From Flavobacterium sedimenticola (lineage in GTDB: Bacteria; Bacteroidota; Bacteroidia; Flavobacteriales; Flavobacteriaceae): a stretch of 64,000 bases of DNA. The number at the start of each line of letters is the position of its first letter. Within the stretch, counting starts at the first letter, position 1. Below the pieces are notes generated by a model, which was not told where the DNA came from, searched no databases, and saw only the letters and a program-made list of their open reading frames with translations. The DNA is taken from the NCBI RefSeq assembly GCF_030053345.1, contig NZ_JASGBP010000004.1, positions 1-64,000 of the forward strand, written 5' to 3'. Positions 26,635-35,146 of this stretch are shown piece after piece. A program made the translations under genes and the position numbers.

Positions 26635-29444
26635 AAAAGTTACTGATTCTCTTTATTTTTCTGAGTGGTATCGCACAGGCCCAACATCATTCCAAAATGA
26701 CGTTGGAGGTGCATACGAATGAGAAGATCGTAACCGTGGTTCAGGAACTCACCTATCACCATCAGTCGAATGACACCTTGGTGTATTTGGTTTTAAACGA
26801 TTGGAACATGGCCTATAGTTCGAAAGACACCCCTATGGCAAAACGTTTTTCGGATGAGTTCGAACGCGGTTTTCATTTGGCCAAAGACAATGAAAGAGGT
26901 CAAACCAAGAATTTAACGATTATCGATTCGGCCCAAACTTTTTTATCCTGGGAACGAAGCGACAAATATCCCGATGTCGTTCAGGTGCGCCTTCGAGACA
27001 AGCTGCTCCCTAATCAAAAGGTAAAAATTACATTAACGTACACCGTCAAAGTACCGCAGGATGCTTTTACCCATTTTGGGTACGGTGATAACGGAAAAAT
27101 GGCGCTCAAAGACTGTTTTTTGTTGCCGGCGCGTTATGAAAACGGCGATTTTGTGCGGTATAACAATCTGAATTTAGATGATGCGGCAAACGCCCTTTCG
27201 GATTACGACATCAACATCAAAATCCCGCAAGGCTTGTCATTGACTTCCGATTTGGATGAACGCAATAAAGTTGCAAAATCGGAACAAACCCAATACACCC
27301 TTACGGGTAAAAACCGTCTTAACTTTAGTTTATTTATCGATGAAACCAAAGCCTTTTCGGTTTTCAAAAATAAACTTGTAGAGGTGCATTCCGATTTAAA
27401 AGACAATCGCTTAACCGACATACAGCGTGCTATCGTCATTGATAAAGTGGTGCATTACGTAGACGAACATTTGGGTCATTACCCGTTTCAAAAGATAACC
27501 GTTTCACAAGCTGATTACGACCGCAATCCGTTTTACGGGCTCAATCAATTGCCCAATTTTATCAGTCCGTTTCCCGATGAATTCATGTATGAAATTAAGT
27601 TTTTAAAAACCTATCTCAACAATTACCTGCACACTACTTTACAATTGGACAACCGCAAAGACAGTTGGATTTTCGACGGCATACAAGTATTTGTGATGAT
27701 GCGATATATTGATGAGTTTCATCCGGAAGCCAAAATGATGGGTAACGTAGCCAAATTGAAAATACTCCGCGGCTATAACTTGGTCAGTTTGGATTTTAAC
27801 GGACAATACAGCTATTTTTACATGCTGATGGCGCGCAAAAATTTAGACCAACCGCTGGGTGCTCCCAAAAACACTCTTATCCGTTTTAATGAAAAAATTG
27901 CGTCGAAATACCGCGCCGGATTGGCTTTAAAGTACTTGGACAGTTATTTGGAAAACAACATAGTTTCCAACAGTATCCGCGAGTTTATAACGCTGAATCA
28001 AACCCAACAAACGTCCCGCTCCGATTTTGAAGCAATTTTGCAATCGAAAGCGCCGAAATCCATCGATTGGTTTTTTGATAAAATCATATACTCGCGTTCG
28101 ATTTTCGATTACAAATTCGATGAAGTCAGCAAAACCAAAGACAGCGTGCGCTTTTCCATCAAAAACAAAACCCAAACCAACGTTCCGATTCCGGTGTACG
28201 GCATCAAAGACAAAACGGTTGTATTTAAAAAATGGATTGATGTTTTTGAGAAAGACAGTGTTTTTACGGTGCCGAGAAACGGAGCCGAAAAAGTAGTCAT
28301 CAATTACAAAAACGAAGCGCCCGAGTTTAATTTGCGCAACAACTGGCAGTCGCTGCGCGGTTTCCGGTTGAACAACCGACCCATAAAATTTAACTTTCTA
28401 AAAGATTTGGAAGACCCGAATTACAACCAAATCATTTACATCCCGACGTTGGAATTTAACTTGTACGACGGCTTGTTGCCCGGTATTCGTTTTCACAACA
28501 AAACCATTTTAGACAAACCGTTTAATTTTGATGTGAACCCAACCTTATCTACCAAAACCAAGAGTTTATCGGGGAAAGCCAATTTTTATGTCAACCAATT
28601 TAACCGCGACAGTAATTTATACAACATACGTTACCAGCTCAACGGTCATTACTTGCATTATGCACCCGACGCCTATTATGCCAAAATCAATCCGATGGTA
28701 TTTTTGCGTTTCAGACCGGATGATTTCAGGGATAATCGAAAGGAAACGATTATCTTTAAATATATTATGATTGACCGGGAAAAATCGGCTTTCACGGTAG
28801 ATGAAAATACCGAAAACTATCAGGTTTTCAATGCCAAATACCTCAACACAAAAACCGAAATCACACGACACTTTAATTTTTTAGGCGATTTTCAACTCTC
28901 CAAAACCTTTGGAAAATTAGCCGGAGAAATCCAATACCGCAAGCTGTTTGACGACAACCGTCAAATTAATTTGCGTTTGTTTGCAGGAAGTTTTTTATAC
29001 CACAAAAACACCTCAAACTATTTCGATTTTGGATTGGACCGACCGACCGACTACTTGTTTGAAAGCGATTATCTGGGTCGCTCGGAAACCAGCGGCTTGT
29101 TTAGTCAGCAATCTATTATTTCGGAAGGTTTCTTTAAGTCGATGCTCGAGGTACGCTATGCCAATCGTTGGATGGTGACCACCAACATCAATTACACGTT
29201 GTGGAATTGGATTGATGCCTACAGCGATTTTGGGATGCTGAAAAACAAAGGCGTACCCGAAAAATTTGTCTACGACAGCGGTATTCGCCTCAATTTGGTG
29301 ACCGATTATTTTGAATTATTTTTCCCGGTGTACTCCAATAACGGTTGGGAAGTAGGCGAAAAAAATTACGGGGAACGGATTCGATTTATCGTTACGTTCA
29401 ACCCCGATACGCTGATTGGCCTTTTTACCCGAAAATGGTTCTAA
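26631..29444 (+). CDS. Gluzincin (M1)-like protein without zinc motif, fused to a probable outer-membrane barrel
   Basis: A 937-residue protein. The start is TTG at 26631, set by a TTGA overlap with the preceding stop and by the signal peptide KKLLILFIFLSGIAQAQ. Residues about 20-250 read as the N-terminal beta domain of M1 peptidases. Residues about 290-480 resemble the catalytic domain, but HExxH is absent where expected (FLKTYLNNYLH, about 324-334) and the W-x-x-E-G motif is WIFDG. From about 595 the sequence alternates in barrel fashion (NQIIYIPTLEFNLYDG...) and ends with Phe (FTRKWF), a typical outer-membrane barrel end. Probably a non-catalytic surface protein tied to the MBOAT/SGNH pair. 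Confidence 0.72.
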   Translation: MKKLLILFIFLSGIAQAQHHSKMTLEVHTNEKIVTVVQELTYHHQSNDTLVYLVLNDWNMAYSSKDTPMAKRFSDEFERGFHLAKDNERGQTKNLTIIDSAQTFLSWERSDKYPDVVQVRLRDKLLPNQKVKITLTYTVKVPQDAFTHFGYGDNGKMALKDCFLLPARYENGDFVRYNNLNLDDAANALSDYDINIKIPQGLSLTSDLDERNKVAKSEQTQYTLTGKNRLNFSLFIDETKAFSVFKNKLVEVHSDLKDNRLTDIQRAIVIDKVVHYVDEHLGHYPFQKITVSQADYDRNPFYGLNQLPNFISPFPDEFMYEIKFLKTYLNNYLHTTLQLDNRKDSWIFDGIQVFVMMRYIDEFHPEAKMMGNVAKLKILRGYNLVSLDFNGQYSYFYMLMARKNLDQPLGAPKNTLIRFNEKIASKYRAGLALKYLDSYLENNIVSNSIREFITLNQTQQTSRSDFEAILQSKAPKSIDWFFDKIIYSRSIFDYKFDEVSKTKDSVRFSIKNKTQTNVPIPVYGIKDKTVVFKKWIDVFEKDSVFTVPRNGAEKVVINYKNEAPEFNLRNNWQSLRGFRLNNRPIKFNFLKDLEDPNYNQIIYIPTLEFNLYDGLLPGIRFHNKTILDKPFNFDVNPTLSTKTKSLSGKANFYVNQFNRDSNLYNIRYQLNGHYLHYAPDAYYAKINPMVFLRFRPDDFRDNRKETIIFKYIMIDREKSAFTVDENTENYQVFNAKYLNTKTEITRHFNFLGDFQLSKTFGKLAGEIQYRKLFDDNRQINLRLFAGSFLYHKNTSNYFDFGLDRPTDYLFESDYLGRSETSGLFSQQSIISEGFFKSMLEVRYANRWMVTTNINYTLWNWIDAYSDFGMLKNKGVPEKFVYDSGIRLNLVTDYFELFFPVYSNNGWEVGEKNYGERIRFIVTFNPDTLIGLFTRKWF

Positions 29445-29571
29445 ACCGGAAGACAGCTTCGTAAAATTTACATTTTTATCTACAATATTTGCATATCACT
29501 GAATATTTTTTACTCAAACCTTCTTTTTAGAGTCGAAAATTATTGATACTGAAATTATATTTTTTCAACAC

Positions 29572-29605
29572 TTTGATGGATATTTCGGCTTTTTACTTAA
29601 ATTTG
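29572..29605 (+). promoter_or_regulatory. Bacteroidota-type promoter of the E1 dehydrogenase gene
   Basis: TTTG (29572-29575), 22-bp spacer, TAAATTTG (29598-29605), 25 bp before the ATG at 29631. Confidence 0.55.
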
Positions 29606-29630
29606 TTACTTCAATACAGCGATTCTCACT

Positions 29631-32036
29631 ATGACGGAAGCACAAACCAAAACCGAAATCACATTCGACGATTTTAAAGCAGAAGTACTTAACGATTATA
29701 AAATAGCGCGTATCAGCCGCGAATGCAGTTTGCTGGGCCGAAAAGAAGTGCTGACCGGAAAAGCCAAATTCGGCATTTTCGGCGACGGTAAAGAAGTGCC
29801 GCAGTTGGCGATGGCCAAGGCGTTTCAGAACGGTGATTTCCGTTCGGGCTACTACCGCGATCAAACGTTTATGATGGCGATTGGTCAGCTCACCATCGAA
29901 CAATTCTTTGCCGGTTTGTATGGCCACACCGATTTGGGGTACGACCCTATGAGTGCCGGACGTCAAATGGGCGGGCATTTTGCCACCCATTCATTAGACG
30001 AAAACGGGAATTGGAACAACTTAACCCAACAAAAAAACTCGAGCGCCGATATTTCGCCTACTGCCGGACAAATGCCGCGTTTGTTAGGCTTGGCACAAGC
30101 GTCCAAAATATACCGCAACGTGCGCGGTTTGGAAGATTTTATGAAATTCTCCCACCACGGTAACGAAGTGGCTTGGGGTACTATCGGGAATGCGTCTACC
30201 TCTGAAGGCTTGTTTTTTGAAACCATCAATGCCGCCGGCGTGCTACAAGTCCCGATGGTGATGAGTGTTTGGGATGATGAATACGGAATTTCGGTGCACG
30301 CGCGTTATCAAACGACCAAAGAAAACATTTCGGAAATCTTAAAGGGCTTCCAACGCGATGCCGACAACAACGGCTACGAAATCATGACCGTAAAAGGTTG
30401 GGATTATCCGGCTTTGGTGGAAACTTACCAAAAAGCCGCGGCCATTGCCCGCGAAGAACACGTACCGGTGTTAATACACGTACAAGAATTAACACAACCG
30501 CAAGGCCACTCAACTTCGGGTTCGCACGAGCGTTATAAAAACGCCGAGCGTTTGGCTTGGGAAGCCGAATTTGATTGTGTGGCGCAAATGCGTACCTGGT
30601 TAATCGATAACAATTTGGCCACAACCGAAGATTTGGAAACGATTGATAGCGAAGCTAAAAAAGAAGTGTTAGAAGGTAAGAAAGCCGCTTGGGCTGCCTT
30701 TGTAGCGCCTATGAAAGCTGAGCAAAACGAGTTGGTAACCTTGTTACATTCAGTTGCTGCCACAAGTTCGAATAAAGTCTTTATAGAAAAATACGCCACA
30801 GATTTGGCGGCCATCAAAGAGCCGATTCGCAAAGACATTATCACCACCGCGCGCAAAGTATTGCGATTCGTGGTGAACGAAAGCGGGCAGTCGTTATTGG
30901 CCACCTGGATTACCGAGTACACTAACAAAATACAGCCAAAATTCAGTTCGCACCTGTTTTCCCAATCGGCGCACAACATTGCCCACAGTCGTGAAGTAGC
31001 GCCTACCTATGATGCCGCTGCCGAGGAAGTAGACGCGCGTTTGGTGTTGCGTGATAATTTTGACGCTATTTTTAACAAATATCCCGAAGCTTTGATTTTT
31101 GGTGAAGACAGTGGAAACATTGGCGATGTGAACCAAGGATTAGAGGGCTTACAGGAAAAATACGGCGAGTTGCGTGTGGCTGATGCCGGCATACGCGAAG
31201 CCACCATTTTAGGACAAGGCATTGGTATGGCGATGCGCGGTTTGCGTCCGATTGCCGAGATTCAATATTTAGATTATTTGTTGTACGCCATTCAAATCAT
31301 GAGTGATGACTTGGCGACTTTACAATACCGCACCCACGGCCGTCAGAAAGCGCCGTTAATCATTCGAACACGAGGCCACCGCTTGGAAGGGGTTTGGCAC
31401 TCGGGTTCGCCGATGGGTATGATTATCAATGCCATTCGCGGGATTCATGTCTTGGTACCGAGAAACATGACTAAAGCGGCCGGGTTTTACAACACCTTGT
31501 TGGAAACCGACGAGCCGGCCTTGGTGGTAGAATGTTTAAACGGCTACCGTTTGAAAGAAAAGATGCCGACCAACTTGGGCGAATTCAAAACGCCGATTGG
31601 TGTGGTGGAAACGATACAAGAAGGCACCGACATCACCATTGTTTCGTATGGTTCAACATTGCGCCTGGTGGAGCAAGCCGCCAAAGAATTGTCGGAAGTA
31701 GGCATAGCCGTGGAAATCATTGATGCGCAATCGTTGTTGCCGTTTGACGTGAACCACGACTGTGTGAAAAGCGTGGCCAAAACCAACCGTTTACTTGTAG
31801 TAGATGAAGATGTACCCGGAGGTGCTTCGGCTTACCTGCTGCAACAAATTGTAGACGCGCAAAACGGCTACCAATACTTAGACAGCGCACCGCAAACACT
31901 GGCCTCTAAAGCGCACCGTCCGGCCTATGGCACTGATGGGGATTATTTCTCGAAACCTTCGGCCGAAGATATTTTTGAAAAAGTATATGCGATTATGCAC
32001 GAAGCCAAACCGGACCAGTATCCGAGTTTGTACTAA
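29631..32036 (+). CDS. Thiamine-diphosphate-dependent 2-oxoacid dehydrogenase E1, fused alpha and beta
   Basis: An 801-residue fusion. The alpha part (about 1-400) has YYRDQTFMMAIGQ, GRQMGGHFATH and the catalytic-face segment FSHHGNEVAWGTIGNASTSEG. The beta part (about 450-801) has FGEDSGNIGDVNQGLEG, IREATILGQGIGMAMRGLRPIAEIQYLDYL and the transketolase C-terminal domain. It is of the type that feeds branched-chain or related acyl-CoA formation together with E2 and E3, which are not in this window. It has its own promoter and terminator, so it appears monocistronic. Confidence 0.88.
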   Translation: MTEAQTKTEITFDDFKAEVLNDYKIARISRECSLLGRKEVLTGKAKFGIFGDGKEVPQLAMAKAFQNGDFRSGYYRDQTFMMAIGQLTIEQFFAGLYGHTDLGYDPMSAGRQMGGHFATHSLDENGNWNNLTQQKNSSADISPTAGQMPRLLGLAQASKIYRNVRGLEDFMKFSHHGNEVAWGTIGNASTSEGLFFETINAAGVLQVPMVMSVWDDEYGISVHARYQTTKENISEILKGFQRDADNNGYEIMTVKGWDYPALVETYQKAAAIAREEHVPVLIHVQELTQPQGHSTSGSHERYKNAERLAWEAEFDCVAQMRTWLIDNNLATTEDLETIDSEAKKEVLEGKKAAWAAFVAPMKAEQNELVTLLHSVAATSSNKVFIEKYATDLAAIKEPIRKDIITTARKVLRFVVNESGQSLLATWITEYTNKIQPKFSSHLFSQSAHNIAHSREVAPTYDAAAEEVDARLVLRDNFDAIFNKYPEALIFGEDSGNIGDVNQGLEGLQEKYGELRVADAGIREATILGQGIGMAMRGLRPIAEIQYLDYLLYAIQIMSDDLATLQYRTHGRQKAPLIIRTRGHRLEGVWHSGSPMGMIINAIRGIHVLVPRNMTKAAGFYNTLLETDEPALVVECLNGYRLKEKMPTNLGEFKTPIGVVETIQEGTDITIVSYGSTLRLVEQAAKELSEVGIAVEIIDAQSLLPFDVNHDCVKSVAKTNRLLVVDEDVPGGASAYLLQQIVDAQNGYQYLDSAPQTLASKAHRPAYGTDGDYFSKPSAEDIFEKVYAIMHEAKPDQYPSLY

Positions 32037-32044
32037 TAGAAAAG

Positions 32045-32070
32045 AGGAACCTATCGGTTCCTTTTTTTTT
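32045..32070 (+). terminator. Intrinsic terminator after the E1 gene
   Basis: AGGAACC-TATC-GGTTCCT hairpin followed by a 9-base T-run. Confidence 0.85.
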
Positions 32071-32090
32071 GTGACGTTTTGTCTAAAGAA

Positions 32091-32211
32091 ACCCTTCGAC
32101 AAGCTCAGGGTGACATAGTGCATCGTTATTGTTTTTAGTTTAAAAAACAAACTCCCTTTAATCAACAAAACGCAATCGTTTCCACCGTGTCACCCTGAGC
32201 CTATCGAAGGG
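32091..32211. repeat. Inverted pair of TCGACAAGCTC palindromes
   Basis: Two copies of the small palindrome (32091-32111 and 32193-32211) lie in opposite orientation. Their extended 24-bp arms (32092-32115 and 32188-32211) match at 22 of 24 positions when one is reversed. About 70 bp of AT-rich, non-coding DNA lies between. The pair could form one large hairpin or mark the ends of a small mobile unit. Confidence 0.75.
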
Positions 32212-32260
32212 CAACTTACAACTTAGAACCTACAACCCACAACTTAGAACCTCCAACTTC
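32212..32260 (+). repeat. Heptamer array (CAACTTA units)
   Basis: Seven 7-bp units: CAACTTA, CAACTTA, GAACCTA, CAACCCA, CAACTTA, GAACCTC, CAACTTC. It starts next to the right palindrome and ends 37 bp before the pepT ATG, with a TATCTTTA box (32274) between. Confidence 0.8.
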
Positions 32261-32297
32261 CGCCCCTATTTCTTATCTTTACCAAAAATTAAAAACC

Positions 32298-33587
32298 ATG
32301 CAACATATTATTGACCGCTTTATCAGCTATGTCACTATTGATACCGAATCGGATCCGAATTCGACTACTACGCCGAGTACCAAAAAACAATTCGATTTGG
32401 CGAACAAATTAGTAGAAGAATTGAAAGCCATCGGTATGAAAGAAGTCACTATCGACAAACACGGGTATGTGATGGCCACTTTGCCTTCGAATGTAAAGCG
32501 CTCGGTGCCTACCATTGGCTTTGTGTCGCATTTTGACACCACGCCCGACTTTACCGGAAAAGATGTAAAACCGCAAATTATTACCAACTACGACGGTGGC
32601 GACATTGTTTTAAATAAAGAGCACAACATTGTCCTATCGCCGAGTTACTTTAAAGATTTATTATTATACAAAGGCCAAACGTTAATCACCACGAACGGAT
32701 TGACCTTATTAGGCGCCGATGACAAAGCCGGAATTACCGAGATTGTAACGGCGATGGAGTATTTGATTCAGCATCCCGAAATAGAGCACGGTAAAATCCG
32801 CGTATGCTTTACCCCCGATGAGGAAATTGGCCGCGGCGCCGATTTGTTTGATGTAAAAAAATTCGGAGCCGATTGGGCCTACACCATGGACGGCAGTCAG
32901 ATAGGCGAATTGGAATACGAAAACTTCAACGCCGCTGGTGTAAAAGTGACCATCAAAGGAAAATCGGTGCATCCCGGGTATGCCAAAGGCAAGATGATTA
33001 ACTCGATGCTGATTGCCAACGATTTTATCAACGCCTTGCCAAATGGCGAAACGCCTCAGGAAACCAAAGGCTACGAAGGGTTCTTTCACGTAACCGGATT
33101 AACCGGCAGCATCGAAGAAACCAAATTGGAACTGATTATTCGCGACCACAGCATGAAGAAGTTCCGAGCGCGTAAAAAATTGGTGGAGAAAATTGCTCAA
33201 AAAATCAACAAGCAATACGCCAAACAATTTGGCGAAGACATCCTGATTTGCGACATCAAAGACCAATACTACAACATGAAGGAAAAGGTAGAACCGGTGA
33301 TGTTTGTTGTGGATTTGGCCGAGACTGCTATGAAATCATTAGGGATTAAACCGTTGATTAAACCCATTCGCGGCGGTACCGACGGTAGTCGTTTGTCGTA
33401 TATGGGATTGCCGTGTCCGAATATTTTTGCAGGTGGCCACAACTTCCACGGGAAGTACGAATACGTTCCGGTAGAGAGCATGCAAAAAGCGGTAGAAGTG
33501 ATTGTAAAAATTGCGGAATTAACGGCTACAACTGATTTCTCTAAAGCAAAAAAAGCAAAAAAAGAGAAAAAGGCGAAGAAGAAATAA
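32298..33587 (+). CDS. pepT: Peptidase T (tripeptidase)
   Basis: A 429-residue M20B zinc aminotripeptidase, cytosolic. Zinc-ligand motifs are GFVSHFDTTPDF (about 74-85), LLGADDKAGI (about 136-145) and TPDEEIGRGAD (about 172-182, with the catalytic Glu pair); YTMDGSQIGELEYENFNAA and RGGTDGSRLSYMGLPCPN are also typical. The last 16 residues are almost all Lys and Ala (KAKKAKKEKKAKKK), an addition to the usual family length that may bind nucleic acid or be neutral. Confidence 0.93.
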   Translation: MQHIIDRFISYVTIDTESDPNSTTTPSTKKQFDLANKLVEELKAIGMKEVTIDKHGYVMATLPSNVKRSVPTIGFVSHFDTTPDFTGKDVKPQIITNYDGGDIVLNKEHNIVLSPSYFKDLLLYKGQTLITTNGLTLLGADDKAGITEIVTAMEYLIQHPEIEHGKIRVCFTPDEEIGRGADLFDVKKFGADWAYTMDGSQIGELEYENFNAAGVKVTIKGKSVHPGYAKGKMINSMLIANDFINALPNGETPQETKGYEGFFHVTGLTGSIEETKLELIIRDHSMKKFRARKKLVEKIAQKINKQYAKQFGEDILICDIKDQYYNMKEKVEPVMFVVDLAETAMKSLGIKPLIKPIRGGTDGSRLSYMGLPCPNIFAGGHNFHGKYEYVPVESMQKAVEVIVKIAELTATTDFSKAKKAKKEKKAKKK

Positions 33588-33690
33588 GAGGTTAAAAACG
33601 GTTCTCGATTAGCTACGCTCCGTTCGGCTTTGCCACGGGTCATCCCGATTTCCAATTGGGATACTCGAACTGACGAATAGGATAAGCGGG

Positions 33691-33749
33691 CGTCACTTCG
33701 AGTTTTTCATATTGTTGGTCACCGCAAGATGAAACGTATCGAGAAGCGC
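33691..33749. repeat. Long imperfect hairpin, likely dispersed repeat
   Basis: CTTCGAGTTTTTCATATTG (33697 on) pairs imperfectly with CAAGATGAAACGTATCGAGAAG (to 33746) around a 10-bp loop. It lies between pepT and the YdeI-like gene, in a 185-bp gap that also holds a TTCTCGAT (33602) complementary to ATCGAGAA. No gene in the gap. Confidence 0.55.
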
Positions 33750-33772
33750 ATCTAAAATTAAATTTTTATCAA

Positions 33773-34354
33773 ATGAAAGAAACCAAAAACCCTTGGATGA
33801 AAAACGACCAATGGACGGAAGCCATAGGGAAGTTACGCGACATTGTTTTGAAAACGGAATTGGTCGAAACTCAAAAATGGGGCGGTGAAGTCTATACGAT
33901 TAACAACAAAAATGTGATTGGTATCGGCGGGTTTAAAAACTATTTTGCGTTGTGGTTTTGGAACGGTGTCTTTTTAAAAGACGAAGCCAAGGTATTGGTC
34001 AATGCCAACGAAGGCGTTACAAAAGGACTGCGCCAATGGCGTTTTACGTCGGCGGACGAGCTTAACGAAAAACTGATTTTGCAATACCTACACGAAGCCA
34101 TCGCCAACGAAAAAGCCGGTTTAACCCTCAAGCCCGAAAAGAAAGAAGCCATGCAATGCGATTTCTTTGCCGCGGCGCTGAGAGACAATACGGCTTTAAA
34201 AGCCGCTTTGGAACAATTAACGCCTTTCAAACAAAAAGAATACTGGGAGTATATGGCTACGGCCAAACAAGAAAAAACCAAAGTAGCCCGCTTGGAAAAA
34301 ATCACCCCGATGATCTTGGAAGGCAAAGGTTTTAACGATAAATACCGAAAGTAG
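33773..34354 (+). CDS. YdeI/OmpD-associated family protein (DUF1801-like)
   Basis: A 193-residue cytosolic protein. The N-terminal DUF1801-type domain (WTEAIGKLRDIVLKTELVETQKWGGEVYTINNKNVIGIGGFKNYFALWF) is followed by the YdeI C-terminal helical bundle (ALEQLTPFKQKEYWEYMATAKQEKTKVARLEKI). YdeI proteins are of unknown biochemical function. It ends in a strong terminator. Confidence 0.83.
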   Translation: MKETKNPWMKNDQWTEAIGKLRDIVLKTELVETQKWGGEVYTINNKNVIGIGGFKNYFALWFWNGVFLKDEAKVLVNANEGVTKGLRQWRFTSADELNEKLILQYLHEAIANEKAGLTLKPEKKEAMQCDFFAAALRDNTALKAALEQLTPFKQKEYWEYMATAKQEKTKVARLEKITPMILEGKGFNDKYRK

Positions 34355-34380
34355 TTGTAAGACTAAAGTAGTAAGACAAA

Positions 34381-34411
34381 AAATCCCAAACTTCGAGAAG
34401 TTTGGGATTTT
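34381..34411. terminator. Bidirectional intrinsic terminator
   Basis: AAATCCCAAACTT-CGAG-AAGTTTGGGATTT, a 13-bp stem between the convergent YdeI-like and yajC genes. Confidence 0.9.
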
Positions 34412-34456
34412 ATATTTAGCGCGTATCAGTCTTGATACTTAATACTTAGAATACGT

Positions 34457-34732
34457 TTACGCCTTTTTATTCAAAGCTGCCGTTAATTCTAACGAGATGG
34501 CAGAGCGCTCGATTTTTAATTTACCCGACATGGTTTCAATCACGGCAGTACCTTCGGAAAGTTCGGCAATTTTACCGTGAAATCCGCTTTTGGTAATGAT
34601 ACGGTCGCCTACTTTGAGCCCGGCTTCAAATTCTTTTTCTTGTTTGATTTTCTTTTGTTGCGGTCGGATCATAAAAAAATAAATCACCACAAACATTAGT
34701 AAAAACGGTAAAAACTGACCTAATTGTCCCAT
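34457..34732 (-). CDS. yajC: Preprotein translocase subunit YajC
   Basis: A 91-residue protein with one N-terminal membrane helix (FLPFLLMFVVIYFFMIRPQQKK, the YajC signature) and a small cytosolic beta domain (VGDRIITKSGFHGKIAEL). It associates with SecDF. It follows the DUF1573 gene by 8 bp in the nusB-DUF1573-yajC operon, a common order in Flavobacteria, where coaE often comes next; here a terminator follows instead. Confidence 0.93.
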   Translation of the reverse strand: MGQLGQFLPFLLMFVVIYFFMIRPQQKKIKQEKEFEAGLKVGDRIITKSGFHGKIAELSEGTAVIETMSGKLKIERSAISLELTAALNKKA

Positions 34733-34740
34733 AATAATTG

Positions 34741-35136
34741 TTATTTAGTTGGAAGCGATGCTTCGATATTTGCTTTAATATTTAATACTTTATTGCCGTG
34801 TTCCACATTGCAAAAAACGGTAACCGATTTCGAGTGTTCGCCCGATTTGCCGTGGGAATCAAAAGACACTTTGATTACGCCCGATTCGCCCGGTTTTACC
34901 GGTTCTTTAGGATAGGCCGGCACGGTACAACCGCAAGACCCTTTGGCATCGGTAATAATCAAATCGGAGCCACCGGTGTTGGTAAACTTGAAATCGTGCA
35001 CTACTTTATCGCCTTGCTTGATGGTGCCAAAATCGTGTACCTGACTCTCGAAGGTCATTTCGGTGGGTTTCTTTTCGCAGGAAGTGGTCAGCATGGCTAA
35101 CGTGATGACTAACACTAAACTGATTTTCTTGAACAT
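34741..35136 (-). CDS. DUF1573 lipoprotein
   Basis: A 131-residue lipoprotein. A signal peptide with lipobox (LAMLTTSCEKK) precedes one Ig-like DUF1573 domain (FESQVHDFGTIKQGDKVVHDFKFTNTGGSDLIITDAKGSCGCTVP). The GSCGCTVP motif is typical of the family, whose role in Bacteroidota is unknown. It lies between nusB and yajC, gaps 10 and 8 bp. Confidence 0.88.
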   Translation of the reverse strand: MFKKISLVLVITLAMLTTSCEKKPTEMTFESQVHDFGTIKQGDKVVHDFKFTNTGGSDLIITDAKGSCGCTVPAYPKEPVKPGESGVIKVSFDSHGKSGEHSKSVTVFCNVEHGNKVLNIKANIEASLPTK

Positions 35137-35146
35137 AGTTGATGTT

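Noticed and set aside
26631..29444. Annotation as an active aminopeptidase
   Set aside because: No HExxH in the whole protein and the E of WxxEG is Asp; only fold-level similarity is claimed.
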